NCBI RefSeq assembly: GCF_904063055.1
Contig: NZ_CAJFCN010000009.1
Span: forward strand, 1-64,000
DNA: 64,000 bases
Direction of reading: 5' to 3'
DNA from: Pseudomonas paracarnis
GTDB taxonomy: Bacteria > Pseudomonadota > Gammaproteobacteria > Pseudomonadales > Pseudomonadaceae
Part shown: positions 18,112 through 25,929 of the stretch, piece by piece
Layout of the letters: every line of letters begins with the position of its first letter
Position numbering within the stretch: the first letter of the stretch is position 1
Program-made: the position numbers and the translations under genes
Notes under the pieces: generated by a model
The model's database searches: none
The model's input: only the letters and a program-made list of their open reading frames with translations
Told to the model about the DNA's origin: nothing

Positions 18112-18428
18112 TTGCCAAAACACCCGCCCCACCTTATTACGCGGTAATTTTCAGCTCGCTGCGCACCGACGCCGACCGGGGTTATGGCGAGGCCGCCACG
18201 CGCATGCTGGAACTGGCCAGGCAACAACCGGGGTTTCTTGGGGTGGAATCGGCGCGGGAGGATGGGCTGGGGATCACCGTGTCCTACTGGGCCAGCGAGG
18301 CGTCCATCCTGGCCTGGAAACAGCAGGCCGAGCATCGGCAGGTGCGTGAGCAAGGGCGGGCCACTTGGTATGCGGCGTTTCACACGCGGGTGTGCAAGGT
18401 AGAGCGGGCCTACGCCTTCTCCACTTGA
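18108..18428 (+). CDS. Antibiotic biosynthesis monooxygenase (ABM) domain protein
   Basis: A 106-residue single-domain protein of the dimeric alpha/beta-barrel ABM superfamily. Typical parts are PYYAVIFSSLRTD, the helix with ARQQPGFLGVESAR, and GITVSYWASEASILAWKQQA with EHRQVREQG. Members range from cofactor-free oxygenases to heme-degrading or stress proteins, so a reaction cannot be named. The ATG overlaps the stop of the GATase gene by four bases and has CCAGGAGG upstream. The two proteins likely act together. Confidence 0.82.
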   Translation: MIAKTPAPPYYAVIFSSLRTDADRGYGEAATRMLELARQQPGFLGVESAREDGLGITVSYWASEASILAWKQQAEHRQVREQGRATWYAAFHTRVCKVERAYAFST

Positions 18429-18441
18429 AACACCGAACCCG

Positions 18442-18525
18442 GTGGGAGCTGGCTTGCCTGCGATGCAGACACCTCGGTGATGCAGTGAAACCGCAGTGAG
18501 ACTATCGCAGGCAAGCCACCTCCCA
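18442..18525. repeat. REP doublet (REPIN-like)
   Basis: Inverted REP arms around a variable middle between two converging genes. The right arm reads CCACCTCCCAC in place of CCAGCTCCCAC. Confidence 0.88.
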
Positions 18526-18558
18526 CATTTGCTCGTCATCGTTAGCAATCGCGGACGC

Positions 18559-18882
18559 TCAGCTCACCAAACTGCGCAACGCGCTGATCTGCGGGATCTC
18601 TACCCGGCGCATATACACACGCAGCGGCTCGGTGATGTTGATGCGCTCGTCGATATTCTGGTCGAGCAACAACTGCAGGCGCGCTCGGCACAGGGTCATG
18701 GTGTGGTCGGCGGCCGGCAGCCAGACGAACTCGGCCGTGGGGATGATGCCGTCATCGGCCACGTCCATGCCGAATGAGTCTTCGCTGAATCGTACGATGT
18801 ACTGGCCGGTCTTGCGGTTGAGGCCGACAAAACCCTGGAGTTGGTCGGCGGCCTGGCAGATAAGCTCGGAAGTGATGCGCAT
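18559..18882 (-). CDS. Small conserved Pseudomonas protein (DUF2025-like)
   Basis: A 107-residue soluble protein that starts MRITSELICQAADQLQGFVG and carries RFSEDSFGMDVADDGIIP. The pattern fits the small DUF2025 family as I remember it, with mixed helices and strands and no known function; this match needs a profile search. The ATG at 18882 has GTGAGG upstream. It is a single gene that converges on the ABM gene. The opposite side, up to the glycerophosphodiesterase, is 232 bp without a recognised feature. Confidence 0.65.
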   Translation of the reverse strand: MRITSELICQAADQLQGFVGLNRKTGQYIVRFSEDSFGMDVADDGIIPTAEFVWLPAADHTMTLCRARLQLLLDQNIDERINITEPLRVYMRRVEIPQISALRSLVS

Positions 18883-19114
18883 GGTAAACCTCACTGAAAA
18901 GTCCCACAGGGACTGGAAAGATGGTTTACACGCGTGGCAGAAAATACCGCCCTCTGGCGGGGCAGCTACCCGTAAGAATACTGCAACACCCTGCAAAAAA
19001 GTCGACAAAATTGGCCGGTGCGCACGTTAATGTCGGTTTGGTGATAGCGCCGTTCGCAATCAATTGTTAAAAAGGACACCTTCTCAAAGTTACCTCCACG
19101 AAAGGACTTCGCAT

Positions 19115-20242
19115 ATGCCTGTCACGTTTTCCAAAAGCGCCTTGCTGCTGGCGTTGATGCTCGGCCTTGGCCAGGCACAGGCTGCCGAGCCGGTCAGCCC
19201 GGCCGAATTGGCGACAAACGAAGGCATTCCCTACCCTGCCGTGATCGCTCACCGTGGTGCTTCCTACGATGCGCCTGAATCCACCGCCGCTGCCTACAAG
19301 GTTGCACGCGACCTGGGCGCCGACTACCTGGAACTGGACCTGCAACGTAGCAAGGACGGCGTGCTGTTCGCCCTGCACGACAACAACCTGCAGCGCACCA
19401 CCGACGTCGCCACCAAGTTTCCCGAGCGCAAAGACGCACCCGCCAACGAGTTCACTTGGAAAGAGCTGCAAACCCTCGACGCCGGCAGCTGGTTCAACGC
19501 CGCCTACCCGGACCGCGCGCGCCCTGGTTTCGTTGGCCTGAAAATCCTGAGCCTGGACGACATCATCAAGATCGCCGAAGGCAACCCCTCGCACAAACCC
19601 GGCCTGTACATCGAGACCAAGGAGCCCAAGCAGTTCCCCGGTATCGAAGCCGACCTGAAAAACAAGCTGCTCGACAAAGGCTGGCTGAGCTCCGCCGGCT
19701 CCAAACTGGGCAAGAGCAATACCGGTGTCGGCCAAGGCAAGGGCCGCGTGGTGCTGCAAACCTTCGAAACCGCCAGCCTCAAAGAGCTGCAGAAGGAAAT
19801 GCCCAACACTCCGAAAATCCTGCTGTTGTGGGTGGGTGAAGGCAGCATCGAGCCCAAATCCAAAGTGACCTTCGCCGAGTCTGGCGAATCCACCAAGGCC
19901 GCCTACTACGCCAAGCAAGAGCCTAAAGACGCTGCCGAATTCGAAAAATGGGTTGATGAAGCCAAAAGCCTCGGCGCCATCGGCACCGGCCCGTCGGCCG
20001 AGCTGACCGACCACGGCGACCAGAGCTACACCGACCTGGTGAAGCCTGAAATGAACAAGCTGACCCACGACAAGGGCCTGCTGGTGCATGTGTATACGGT
20101 GGATGAGCCGGTGGACTTCGAGAAAGTGATGAAGGCCGGCGTCGATGGCATTTTCACCAACCGCGCCGCCGAGCTGTTGAAGTTCTACAAGCGCTGGCCG
20201 TCGTCCAGCGTGCAAGACCTGCTCAACGACCATAAGTACTAA
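19115..20242 (+). CDS. glpQ: Periplasmic glycerophosphodiester phosphodiesterase
   Basis: A 375-residue GlpQ-type enzyme that splits glycerophosphodiesters into glycerol-3-phosphate and an alcohol. A signal peptide occupies residues 1-23 (cut near AQA-AEP), so it acts in the periplasm. The GDPD motifs are present: IAHRGASYDAPESTAAAY, then DYLELDLQRSKDGVLFALHD, with the catalytic His pair and the metal-binding Glu/Asp, and a later YIETKEP. A substrate loop of about 50 residues near 190-260 is as in bacterial GlpQ. The ATG at 19115 is the one that starts the signal peptide, with AAAGGA nearby. Confidence 0.92.
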   Translation: MPVTFSKSALLLALMLGLGQAQAAEPVSPAELATNEGIPYPAVIAHRGASYDAPESTAAAYKVARDLGADYLELDLQRSKDGVLFALHDNNLQRTTDVATKFPERKDAPANEFTWKELQTLDAGSWFNAAYPDRARPGFVGLKILSLDDIIKIAEGNPSHKPGLYIETKEPKQFPGIEADLKNKLLDKGWLSSAGSKLGKSNTGVGQGKGRVVLQTFETASLKELQKEMPNTPKILLLWVGEGSIEPKSKVTFAESGESTKAAYYAKQEPKDAAEFEKWVDEAKSLGAIGTGPSAELTDHGDQSYTDLVKPEMNKLTHDKGLLVHVYTVDEPVDFEKVMKAGVDGIFTNRAAELLKFYKRWPSSSVQDLLNDHKY

Positions 20243-20336
20243 AAGCGTTAGTGTCAGTGAGCCATTAAGGATGAGTTAAGTTGCGCCGGTTAATCTGGCG
20301 CCACTTAAACAGCTCAACCTAAGAAGGACACACACC

Positions 20337-20642
20337 ATGAAAACCTTGACTGCCCTGTTCGCTGCTACTGCCCTGACCTTGACTGCCGGCCTGGCCCAGG
20401 CTGATGTCCGTCCGGACCAGATTCCTAGCCTGCTCAAGTCCGGTGAAGTGATGGCGTTCGAAAAGCTTAACGCCGCCGCCGTCGCCCAACATGCCGGCGC
20501 GACCATCAACGATACCGAGTTGGATCACGAAGCTGGCAAGCTGGTCTACGAAGTGGACCTGACCGACACCACCGGCAAGAAATGGGATGTGAAGCTCGAC
20601 GCCAAGACCGGTGCCGTGCTGGAAAACAAGCAAGACACCTGA
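20337..20642 (+). CDS. Exported PepSY-domain protein
   Basis: A 101-residue protein with a signal peptide (MKTLTALFAATALTLTAGLA, cut near AQA-D). The mature part is one PepSY domain: a helix (MAFEKLNAAAVAQHAG) followed by strands DTELDHEAGKLVYEVDLTD and KWDVKLDAKTGAVLE. PepSY proteins are often linked to peptidase inhibition or to sensing at the envelope; the role here is open. It lies 94 bp after glpQ with its own ribosome binding site and is closed by a strong terminator. Confidence 0.85.
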   Translation: MKTLTALFAATALTLTAGLAQADVRPDQIPSLLKSGEVMAFEKLNAAAVAQHAGATINDTELDHEAGKLVYEVDLTDTTGKKWDVKLDAKTGAVLENKQDT

Positions 20643-20656
20643 GTTGAACCTTGAAA

Positions 20657-20687
20657 AAACGCGCCACCTTCGGGTGGCGCGTTTTTT
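20657..20687 (+). terminator. Rho-independent terminator after the PepSY gene
   Basis: An 11-bp stem (AACGCGCCACC with GGTGGCGCGTT) closed by a stable TTCG tetraloop at 20669-20672 runs into seven T residues. Confidence 0.93.
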
Positions 20688-20787
20688 TATGCGCGCCTCA
20701 AACGGTCACATAACCGTCATACCGCCTTGCAATGATTCGCTCAGGAACCTGTGAAACGTCCTACAGGCCCTTTCTCTGCGAGTCGCC

Positions 20788-21807
20788 ATGAACCACAGCA
20801 TCGACCACGGCCATCAAGATTCCGATCTGTTTGGCCTGCTTTACGGTTTTCGTTTTCGCCCCGGCGAGAAAGGCCAACAAATTGATTCCGCCACCGCCCT
20901 CGCCGCCTTACAGCACCCGCCAGACCCGGACGAATTCCTGTGGCTGCACCTGAACCTGGCGCACGCCGCCTGCGAGCGCTGGATGCAGGCGCATTTGTCG
21001 CTGCCGGAAGAGTTTTTTGAAGCCTTGCATGAGGGCTCACGCTCCACGCGCATCGAGCATGTGGACTCGGCCTTGTTGGCAGTGGTCAACGATGTGGTGT
21101 TCAACTTCAGCAGCATGGTGTCGTCGGATATTTCCACGCTATGGGTGTGCGCTCGCAGCCGCTTGCTGGTGAGCGCGCGCCTGCAGCCTTTGCACTCGGT
21201 GGATAAATTGCGCTCGTCGGTGAAGGCCGGCGAACACTTTCGCTCCCCCTTGGAGCTGTTGGTACACCTGCTGCGCGACCAGGGCGAAGTGCTGACGCAG
21301 ATCGTGCGCAAGACCAGTATCAGCGTCGACCATATCGAAGATCAGCTGTTGTCTTCGCGCCTGTCCACCAACCGCGCCGAACTGGGTGCCGCCCGCCGCG
21401 TGCTGGTGCGCCTGCAACGCCTGCTGGCGCTGGAACCGGGCTCGCTGCTGCGCCTGCTCAATCGCCCGCCGCAATGGCTGCAAAAGGAAGACGTGAAGGA
21501 GTTACGCAAATCCACCGAGGAGTTTGCGCTGATCATCAACGACCTGACCGCCTTGGGCGAACGCATCAAGCTGTTGCAGGAAGAGATCGCCGCCAACCTC
21601 AATGAACAGAGCAACCGCACGCTGTTTACCCTCACGGTGGTGACGGTGCTGGCGCTGCCGATCAATATCATTGCCGGCTTTTTTGGCATGAATGTGGGTG
21701 GGGTGCCGCTTTCCCAGGATCCGGAAGGCTTCTGGATACTGGTGGCCTTGGTCGCAACCTTCACCCTGATCGCTGGACGGTGGGCATTCCGCAAATTCTC
21801 AAATTGA
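20788..21807 (+). CDS. zntB: CorA-family zinc transporter ZntB
   Basis: A 339-residue CorA-superfamily metal transporter. A large cytoplasmic N-terminal domain (1-270) precedes two membrane helices. The first helix ends in the hallmark GMN, here FFGMNVGGVP near 303-312, where the GG after GMNV fits ZntB rather than CorA. A hydrophilic loop with few charges separates the second helix (WILVALVATFTLIAGRWAF). The protein forms a pentameric channel from family knowledge. The final codons (GRWAFRKFSN) are echoed in the tandem duplication that follows. Confidence 0.88.
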   Translation: MNHSIDHGHQDSDLFGLLYGFRFRPGEKGQQIDSATALAALQHPPDPDEFLWLHLNLAHAACERWMQAHLSLPEEFFEALHEGSRSTRIEHVDSALLAVVNDVVFNFSSMVSSDISTLWVCARSRLLVSARLQPLHSVDKLRSSVKAGEHFRSPLELLVHLLRDQGEVLTQIVRKTSISVDHIEDQLLSSRLSTNRAELGAARRVLVRLQRLLALEPGSLLRLLNRPPQWLQKEDVKELRKSTEEFALIINDLTALGERIKLLQEEIAANLNEQSNRTLFTLTVVTVLALPINIIAGFFGMNVGGVPLSQDPEGFWILVALVATFTLIAGRWAFRKFSN

Positions 21808-21820
21808 AATAAGCCCAAAG

Positions 21821-21907
21821 GTGGGAACTGGCTTGCCTGCGATTGCGGTGTATCAGCCAAGACAATGCAAGCTGACCCACCGCTATCGCAGGCAAGCCAG
21901 CTCCCAC
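21821..21907. repeat. REP doublet, first duplicated copy
   Basis: Inverted REP arms; the left arm has GGGAACTGG where others have GGGAGCTGG. Confidence 0.9.
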
Positions 21908-21993
21908 AGGGTTTTGCGTTTATTCAGTGTTTGAAGCGTCCAGCCACTGATCGCCGGGCATTGCGCACATTCTCAAATTGAAATGAGCCCAAC

Positions 21994-22082
21994 TGTGGGA
22001 GCTGGCTTGCCTGCGATTGCGGTGTATCAGCCAACACAATGCAAGCTGGCCCACCGCTATCGCAGGCAAGCCAGCTCCCACA
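21994..22082. repeat. REP doublet, second duplicated copy
   Basis: Same element as at 21821, 174 bp further on, with a near-identical middle (GTATCAGCCAA.ACAATGCAA). Confidence 0.9.
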
Positions 22083-22097
22083 GCAGTTTGCGTTTAT

Positions 22098-23072
22098 TCA
22101 GTGATTGAAGAGTCCCGTCATCGCTTTGAGGCGCTTCTTGTACACCCGCCGCGCCTCCAAAGTCTCCTCGAGGCTCACCGCCACAAACCCCGCTCGCTGG
22201 TTGGGCTGCATCTGCCCGATCAAGTCCAGGTCGGCGCTGATCACCGTGCCAATCATCGCGTAGCCACCGCCCGACACCGCATCGCGGTGCAACACAATCG
22301 GCTCCAGCCCCGCCGGTACTTGAATCGAGCCAATCGGGTAGCAACTGTCCACGATGTTGGAAGGATCGGAGCCCGCGCCAAACGGCTGTTCCCGTGGCTG
22401 GAAGCTCAACGCGCTGCCGCCCTTGAAGCGGTAGCCGATGCGATCGGCCTCGGAGCCCACCGTCCACGGCTCGGCAAAAAAGCTGCTTTTGGCCTCGTCA
22501 GTCAAGCGCTCGTAATACAGCCCCGGCACTACCCGCAACGTCACATCGCCGCCGACCGAACGCCGCAACGCCATCGGCAAGCTGTTGCCCGCACGCCCCA
22601 TACCGCTGGCGGTACCGATCGGCAATTGATCGCCCTCCTGCAAGCGTCGGCCGTTAAACCCGCCGAGGGCGCCGAGTGTGTAGGTGGAGCGGCTGCCGAG
22701 CACCAACGGCACGTCGATACCGCCGGCGACGGCGAGGTAGGTGCGTGCGCCGGCCTTGGGAAACTCGAACCGCAGCACCTGCCCGGCGCGCACGGCAAAG
22801 GCGGTGTCCTGGTGCACCACTTCACCGTCCAGGCGCGGCGACATCAAGGCGCCGCTCAAGGCCACCAGCGCGTCCTGCTGGAACTCCAGCTCCGGCCCGA
22901 TCAGCGTGCATTCCAGGCCCGCCGCGCCCACAGGATTGCCCACCAGGTGGTTGGCCGCACTCAACGCGTATTGGTCCAGCGCCCCCGACGGCGGGATGCC
23001 CAAGTGGTAATAACCTTCGCGGCCCAGGTCCTGCACGGAGGTGGCGAGGCCAGGTTTGAGGACCTTGATCAT
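22098..23072 (-). CDS. pxpC: 5-oxoprolinase subunit C (KipA-like carboxyltransferase-fold protein)
   Basis: A 324-residue protein of the biotin-dependent carboxyltransferase-like family, once called KipA. With PxpA and PxpB it forms the ATP-dependent 5-oxoprolinase that opens pyroglutamate to glutamate. The start MIKVLKPGLATSVQDLGREG and the PPSGALDQYALSAANHLVGN block are characteristic. Its ATG overlaps the stop of pxpB by four bases, so the two are translated together. Gene order is A-B-C on the minus strand. The 3' end borders the tandem duplication. Confidence 0.93.
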   Translation of the reverse strand: MIKVLKPGLATSVQDLGREGYYHLGIPPSGALDQYALSAANHLVGNPVGAAGLECTLIGPELEFQQDALVALSGALMSPRLDGEVVHQDTAFAVRAGQVLRFEFPKAGARTYLAVAGGIDVPLVLGSRSTYTLGALGGFNGRRLQEGDQLPIGTASGMGRAGNSLPMALRRSVGGDVTLRVVPGLYYERLTDEAKSSFFAEPWTVGSEADRIGYRFKGGSALSFQPREQPFGAGSDPSNIVDSCYPIGSIQVPAGLEPIVLHRDAVSGGGYAMIGTVISADLDLIGQMQPNQRAGFVAVSLEETLEARRVYKKRLKAMTGLFNH

Positions 23073-23947
23073 GCCAGCGCCTCCTGCAGGGTTTTCGGGT
23101 AGCCGATGGGGTCAGCAAGAAAGGCATCCAGGGAAAACTCCACCGGGCGGATGCGCAAGTCGAAACGACCGGCGTCCACCTCGGCGACCGCCAGGTCATA
23201 AGCCTCGCGGTCCATCGGCTTGAACTGCACGATATCGCCAGGGCGGAAGAACACCATGTGCTCCTTGAGGTACGCCAACTGCTGCGCCGGGTCGTAGATC
23301 GGTGCCGGGGTAACGCCGAACATCTGGTAACCGCCCGCGCCACGCACCGAGTAGATACAGCCAAAGCAGCCGCCATGGCCCAGGGTCAGTTTCGGCGTGT
23401 CGGTGCGTGGGCGCAGGTATTTGGGCACCTGCAATTGCCGCTCGCGTTCGACCATCTGGAACATGAACGGCAAGCCCGCGACAAAGCCGACCATCGACAC
23501 AAACCACGGCGCGCCACTGTGGGCGGCGATGAACGCGTCCACGTCGGCCAGGCCATTGATGCGTGCCGCGTATTCCAGGTCTGTGCCGCTGGGGTCTTGG
23601 TGGCGGTCACGAAAACGCATCAGGGTTTCGTGGGTCCAGGGGTCGTTATAGAGCACCGGGATTTCGATGATGCGCGTGCGCAAGGTGCGTTCGGCCACGG
23701 CCTGGGCTTCGGCGCTTTGCACGGCGTCGAGCAGCGCCTGAGGGGCGATGCGGTCAGGGTCGAAGCGAATCTGGAACGATGCGTTGGCCAGGCAGACATC
23801 CAATACGCCTTCCAGTGCCAGGCGCTCCACGGCGCGGGTCACCGCCATGCCCTTGAAAAAAGCCTCCAGGGACATGCTGTTGCTGACCTCGGCAAACAGG
23901 TGTTCATCACCGCCGAAGCTGTAGCGGATGGGGGACGTTTCAGCCAT
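23069..23947 (-). CDS. pxpB: 5-oxoprolinase subunit B (KipI-like)
   Basis: A 292-residue PxpB/KipI protein, a little longer than the approximately 220-240 residues common in the family. Typical blocks are IRYSFGGDEHLFAEVSN at the start, PVLYNDPWTHETLMRFRDRH, and the VSMVGFVAGLPFMFQM and GCFGCIYSVRGAGGYQMFG stretches near the end. It acts in the cytoplasm in the 5-oxoprolinase complex. The ATG at 23947 has AAGAGGAAC upstream and is preferred to a start seven codons earlier. It overlaps pxpC by four bases. Confidence 0.92.
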   Translation of the reverse strand: MAETSPIRYSFGGDEHLFAEVSNSMSLEAFFKGMAVTRAVERLALEGVLDVCLANASFQIRFDPDRIAPQALLDAVQSAEAQAVAERTLRTRIIEIPVLYNDPWTHETLMRFRDRHQDPSGTDLEYAARINGLADVDAFIAAHSGAPWFVSMVGFVAGLPFMFQMVERERQLQVPKYLRPRTDTPKLTLGHGGCFGCIYSVRGAGGYQMFGVTPAPIYDPAQQLAYLKEHMVFFRPGDIVQFKPMDREAYDLAVAEVDAGRFDLRIRPVEFSLDAFLADPIGYPKTLQEALA

Positions 23948-24003
23948 GTCTGTTCCTCTTGGAATCATTGTAGAAAGGCAGGCAAAAAAGTAAGGGGGGG
24001 ATC

Positions 24004-24762
24004 TTATCGGGGTGTTCTGACGTCGATACCCGCCTGGTCCAGGGCTTCACGGGTGGCCCCCACCAGCTCCAGGGCGCCAGGGGTGTCGCTGTGCAGGCAG
24101 ATGGAATCGAATTCGATCGCCAGGTCTTCGCCTTCGACGGTACGTACCAGGCCGGTCTGACACGCACGCAAGACGCGCGCGGCCACTGTGGCGGGGTCCA
24201 GCGCCCGCACATTGCGGGTAAACACGATGGAGCCGCTGAGGTCGTATTCACGGTCGGCATAGAACTCGCGCACCACCGGCTGCCCCAGTTCCTTGGCAAT
24301 GCGCCAGATCACCGAGTTGGGCATGCAGTACAGCATCAGCGTGGGCTCGATGATTTGCAGGTTTTGCACCAACAGCCGGGCGGCCTCTTCATCGCGGGCC
24401 AGGTGCATGTAGAGCGCGCCGTGAGGCTTGATGTGTTGCAGGCTCATGCCTTGGGCACGGGCTATTTCGCGCAGGGCACCGAGCTGGTAGAGCATGTCGT
24501 CCACCAGTTCCTGGGCCGGTGCGTTGATATGCCGACGACCGAAACCCACCAGGTCACGAAAGCCTGGGTGTGCGCCGATGGCCACACCCCGTTGCTTGGC
24601 GCGCTCGACGGTGCGGCGCATGGTGCCTGGGTCGCCGGCGTGAAAGCCGGTGGCGATATTGGCCGAGCTGATATAGGCCATCAGCTCTGCGTCGACGCCG
24701 TCGCCGATGGTCCAGGGGCCAAAGCCTTCGCCCATGTCTGAATTGAAATCCACTGCCTGCAT
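24004..24762 (-). CDS. pxpA: 5-oxoprolinase subunit A (LamB/YcsF family)
   Basis: A 252-residue LamB/YcsF-family protein, subunit A of 5-oxoprolinase. Family motifs are VDFNSDMGEGFGPW at the N-terminus, SSANIATGFHAGDPGTM, and AIGAHPGFRDLVGFGRR, followed by LQHIKPHGALYMHL. The ATG at 24762 is chosen; a TTG one codon earlier is possible. It is the first gene of the pxpABC unit and is divergent from a LysR gene at 25012, which is its probable regulator. Two short dyads lie upstream of it. Confidence 0.93.
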   Translation of the reverse strand: MQAVDFNSDMGEGFGPWTIGDGVDAELMAYISSANIATGFHAGDPGTMRRTVERAKQRGVAIGAHPGFRDLVGFGRRHINAPAQELVDDMLYQLGALREIARAQGMSLQHIKPHGALYMHLARDEEAARLLVQNLQIIEPTLMLYCMPNSVIWRIAKELGQPVVREFYADREYDLSGSIVFTRNVRALDPATVAARVLRACQTGLVRTVEGEDLAIEFDSICLHSDTPGALELVGATREALDQAGIDVRTPR

Positions 24763-24833
24763 CAAGGTCGCTCCGCCAAAGGTGATGCCCGCAAAGTAGG
24801 CCGTGGCTTGACCCCTTGGGAAGATCTATTATC

Positions 24834-24859
24834 AGATGGCCCATCTTCTGAAAATCAGA
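24834..24859. promoter_or_regulatory. Overlap-linked dyads upstream of pxpA
   Basis: AGATG-GCC-CATCT (24834-24846) is followed at once by TCTGA-AAA-TCAGA (24847-24859), both perfect 5-bp arms with 3-bp centres. They are about 75 bp before pxpA and would suit a LysR regulator that binds as a tetramer. Confidence 0.45.
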
Positions 24860-24881
24860 TAGCTTTTTATCCTCGACCCCC

Positions 24882-24994
24882 GATCGTTCCCACGCTCTGC
24901 GTGGGAATGCAGCCATGGACGCTCTGCGTCCGCACTTGAGACCGTGACGCGCAGCGTCACAAGAGGCATTCCCACGCAGAGCGTGGGAACGATC
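24882..24994. repeat. 113-bp palindromic repeat element
   Basis: Perfect 29-bp inverted arms (24882-24910 and 24966-24994; each contains TTCCCACGCTCTGCGTGGGA in one direction) enclose 55 bp that hold a second dyad, GACGCTCTGCGTC and GACGCGCAGCGTC. It is a different class from the GTGGGAGCTGG elements. It ends 17 bp before the LysR start. Confidence 0.85.
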
Positions 24995-25011
24995 AATAAG
25001 CAGAGTGCGAT

Positions 25012-25929
25012 ATGTCTTTAACCTTGCGCCAGGTTCGCTATTTCGTCGCCACTGCGGAAATCGGCCAGATTTCCCAGGCAGCAATTCACCTGAATATTTC
25101 CCAATCGGCGGTGACCACAGCGATCAAGGAGCTGGAAGCCATGCTCGGCGTGCAGTTGTTCGTGCGCTCGGCCCAAGGCATGAACCTCACCGATGCCGGG
25201 CGGCATTTTCTCAACCGTGCCTATGTGATTGTGCGCAGCGTGGAGGATGCCCTCAACAGCCCGTTGCCGGACTACCGCGCCAGCGGCGTGCTGCGGGTGG
25301 CGGCCAGCTACACCGTGCTGGGTTATTTCCTGCCGCACCATTTACAGCGCATGGAGCATTGGCATCCGGACGTGACCATCGAGGTGTTCGAACAGGAGCG
25401 CCAGGCCATCGAACAGGGCCTGCTCGACGGCCAGTTCGACATGGCTGTGGTGCTCACTGCCAACCTCACCCACGCGGATATCGTCTCGGAAATTCTATTC
25501 AACTCCGAACGCCGCCTGTGGCTGCCCAGCCATCACCCATTGTGCGAACGCGGTGCCGTGAGCCTGGCCGACGTGGCCCAAGAACCCTACATCTTGCTCA
25601 CCGTCGATGAAGCCGAACACAGCGCCATGCGCTACTGGGAACAGGCCGGGCAAACGCCCAAGGTGCGGCTGCGCACCAGCTCGGTGGAGGCGGTGCGCAG
25701 CATGGTTGCCAATGGCAGCGGCGTGGCGATCCTGTCAGACCTGGTGCACCGGCCCTGGTCCCTGGAAGGCAAACGCATCGAAACCCTGACCGTGACCGAC
25801 CCGGTCACACCCATGAGCGTCGGCCTGGCCTGGCACCGCGAGCGCGCGTTTACCCCCGCGATGCAAGCGTTCCGGGATTACTTCCACGACGCGTTCCTGG
25901 CGCCCCAGCAGTTGTCGGCACGCCGTTAA
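25012..25929 (+). CDS. LysR-type transcriptional regulator near pxp genes
   Basis: A 305-residue LysR protein. The helix-turn-helix is at about 3-60 (LRQVRYFVATAEIGQISQAA, then ISQSAVTTAIKELEAMLGVQ), followed by the effector domain. It is divergent from pxpABC across 249 bp that contain two dyads and a 113-bp palindromic element, so control of 5-oxoproline use is likely but inferred. Its last four bases overlap the end of the next LysR gene, which runs the other way. Confidence 0.9.
   Translation: MSLTLRQVRYFVATAEIGQISQAAIHLNISQSAVTTAIKELEAMLGVQLFVRSAQGMNLTDAGRHFLNRAYVIVRSVEDALNSPLPDYRASGVLRVAASYTVLGYFLPHHLQRMEHWHPDVTIEVFEQERQAIEQGLLDGQFDMAVVLTANLTHADIVSEILFNSERRLWLPSHHPLCERGAVSLADVAQEPYILLTVDEAEHSAMRYWEQAGQTPKVRLRTSSVEAVRSMVANGSGVAILSDLVHRPWSLEGKRIETLTVTDPVTPMSVGLAWHRERAFTPAMQAFRDYFHDAFLAPQQLSARR

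Larger units (their letters stand above)
21782..22129. repeat. Tandem duplication with 174-bp period joining two gene ends
   Basis: Two direct copies, 21782-21955 and 21956-22129, keep a constant 174-bp offset. Each holds the end of zntB (GGGCATT..CGCA..TTCTCAAATTGAAAT), a complete REP doublet and the last few codons of pxpC. Copy 1 carries a relic of the pxpC end and copy 2 a relic of the zntB end. Similarity fades after about 21941/22115. Confidence 0.88.

Noticed and set aside
19067..20233. A 388-codon frame opposite glpQ
   Set aside because: Antisense shadow of a clear GlpQ gene with signal peptide and active-site motifs.
22017..23102. A 361-codon plus-strand frame that starts in a REP and runs through pxpC
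   Set aside because: It starts inside the repeat and mirrors pxpC, which is supported by the pxpABC gene order.
24882..24994. The 113-bp palindrome as a tRNA or small RNA gene
   Set aside because: It has no cloverleaf features or T-loop; its two perfect arms and inner dyad fit a palindromic repeat.
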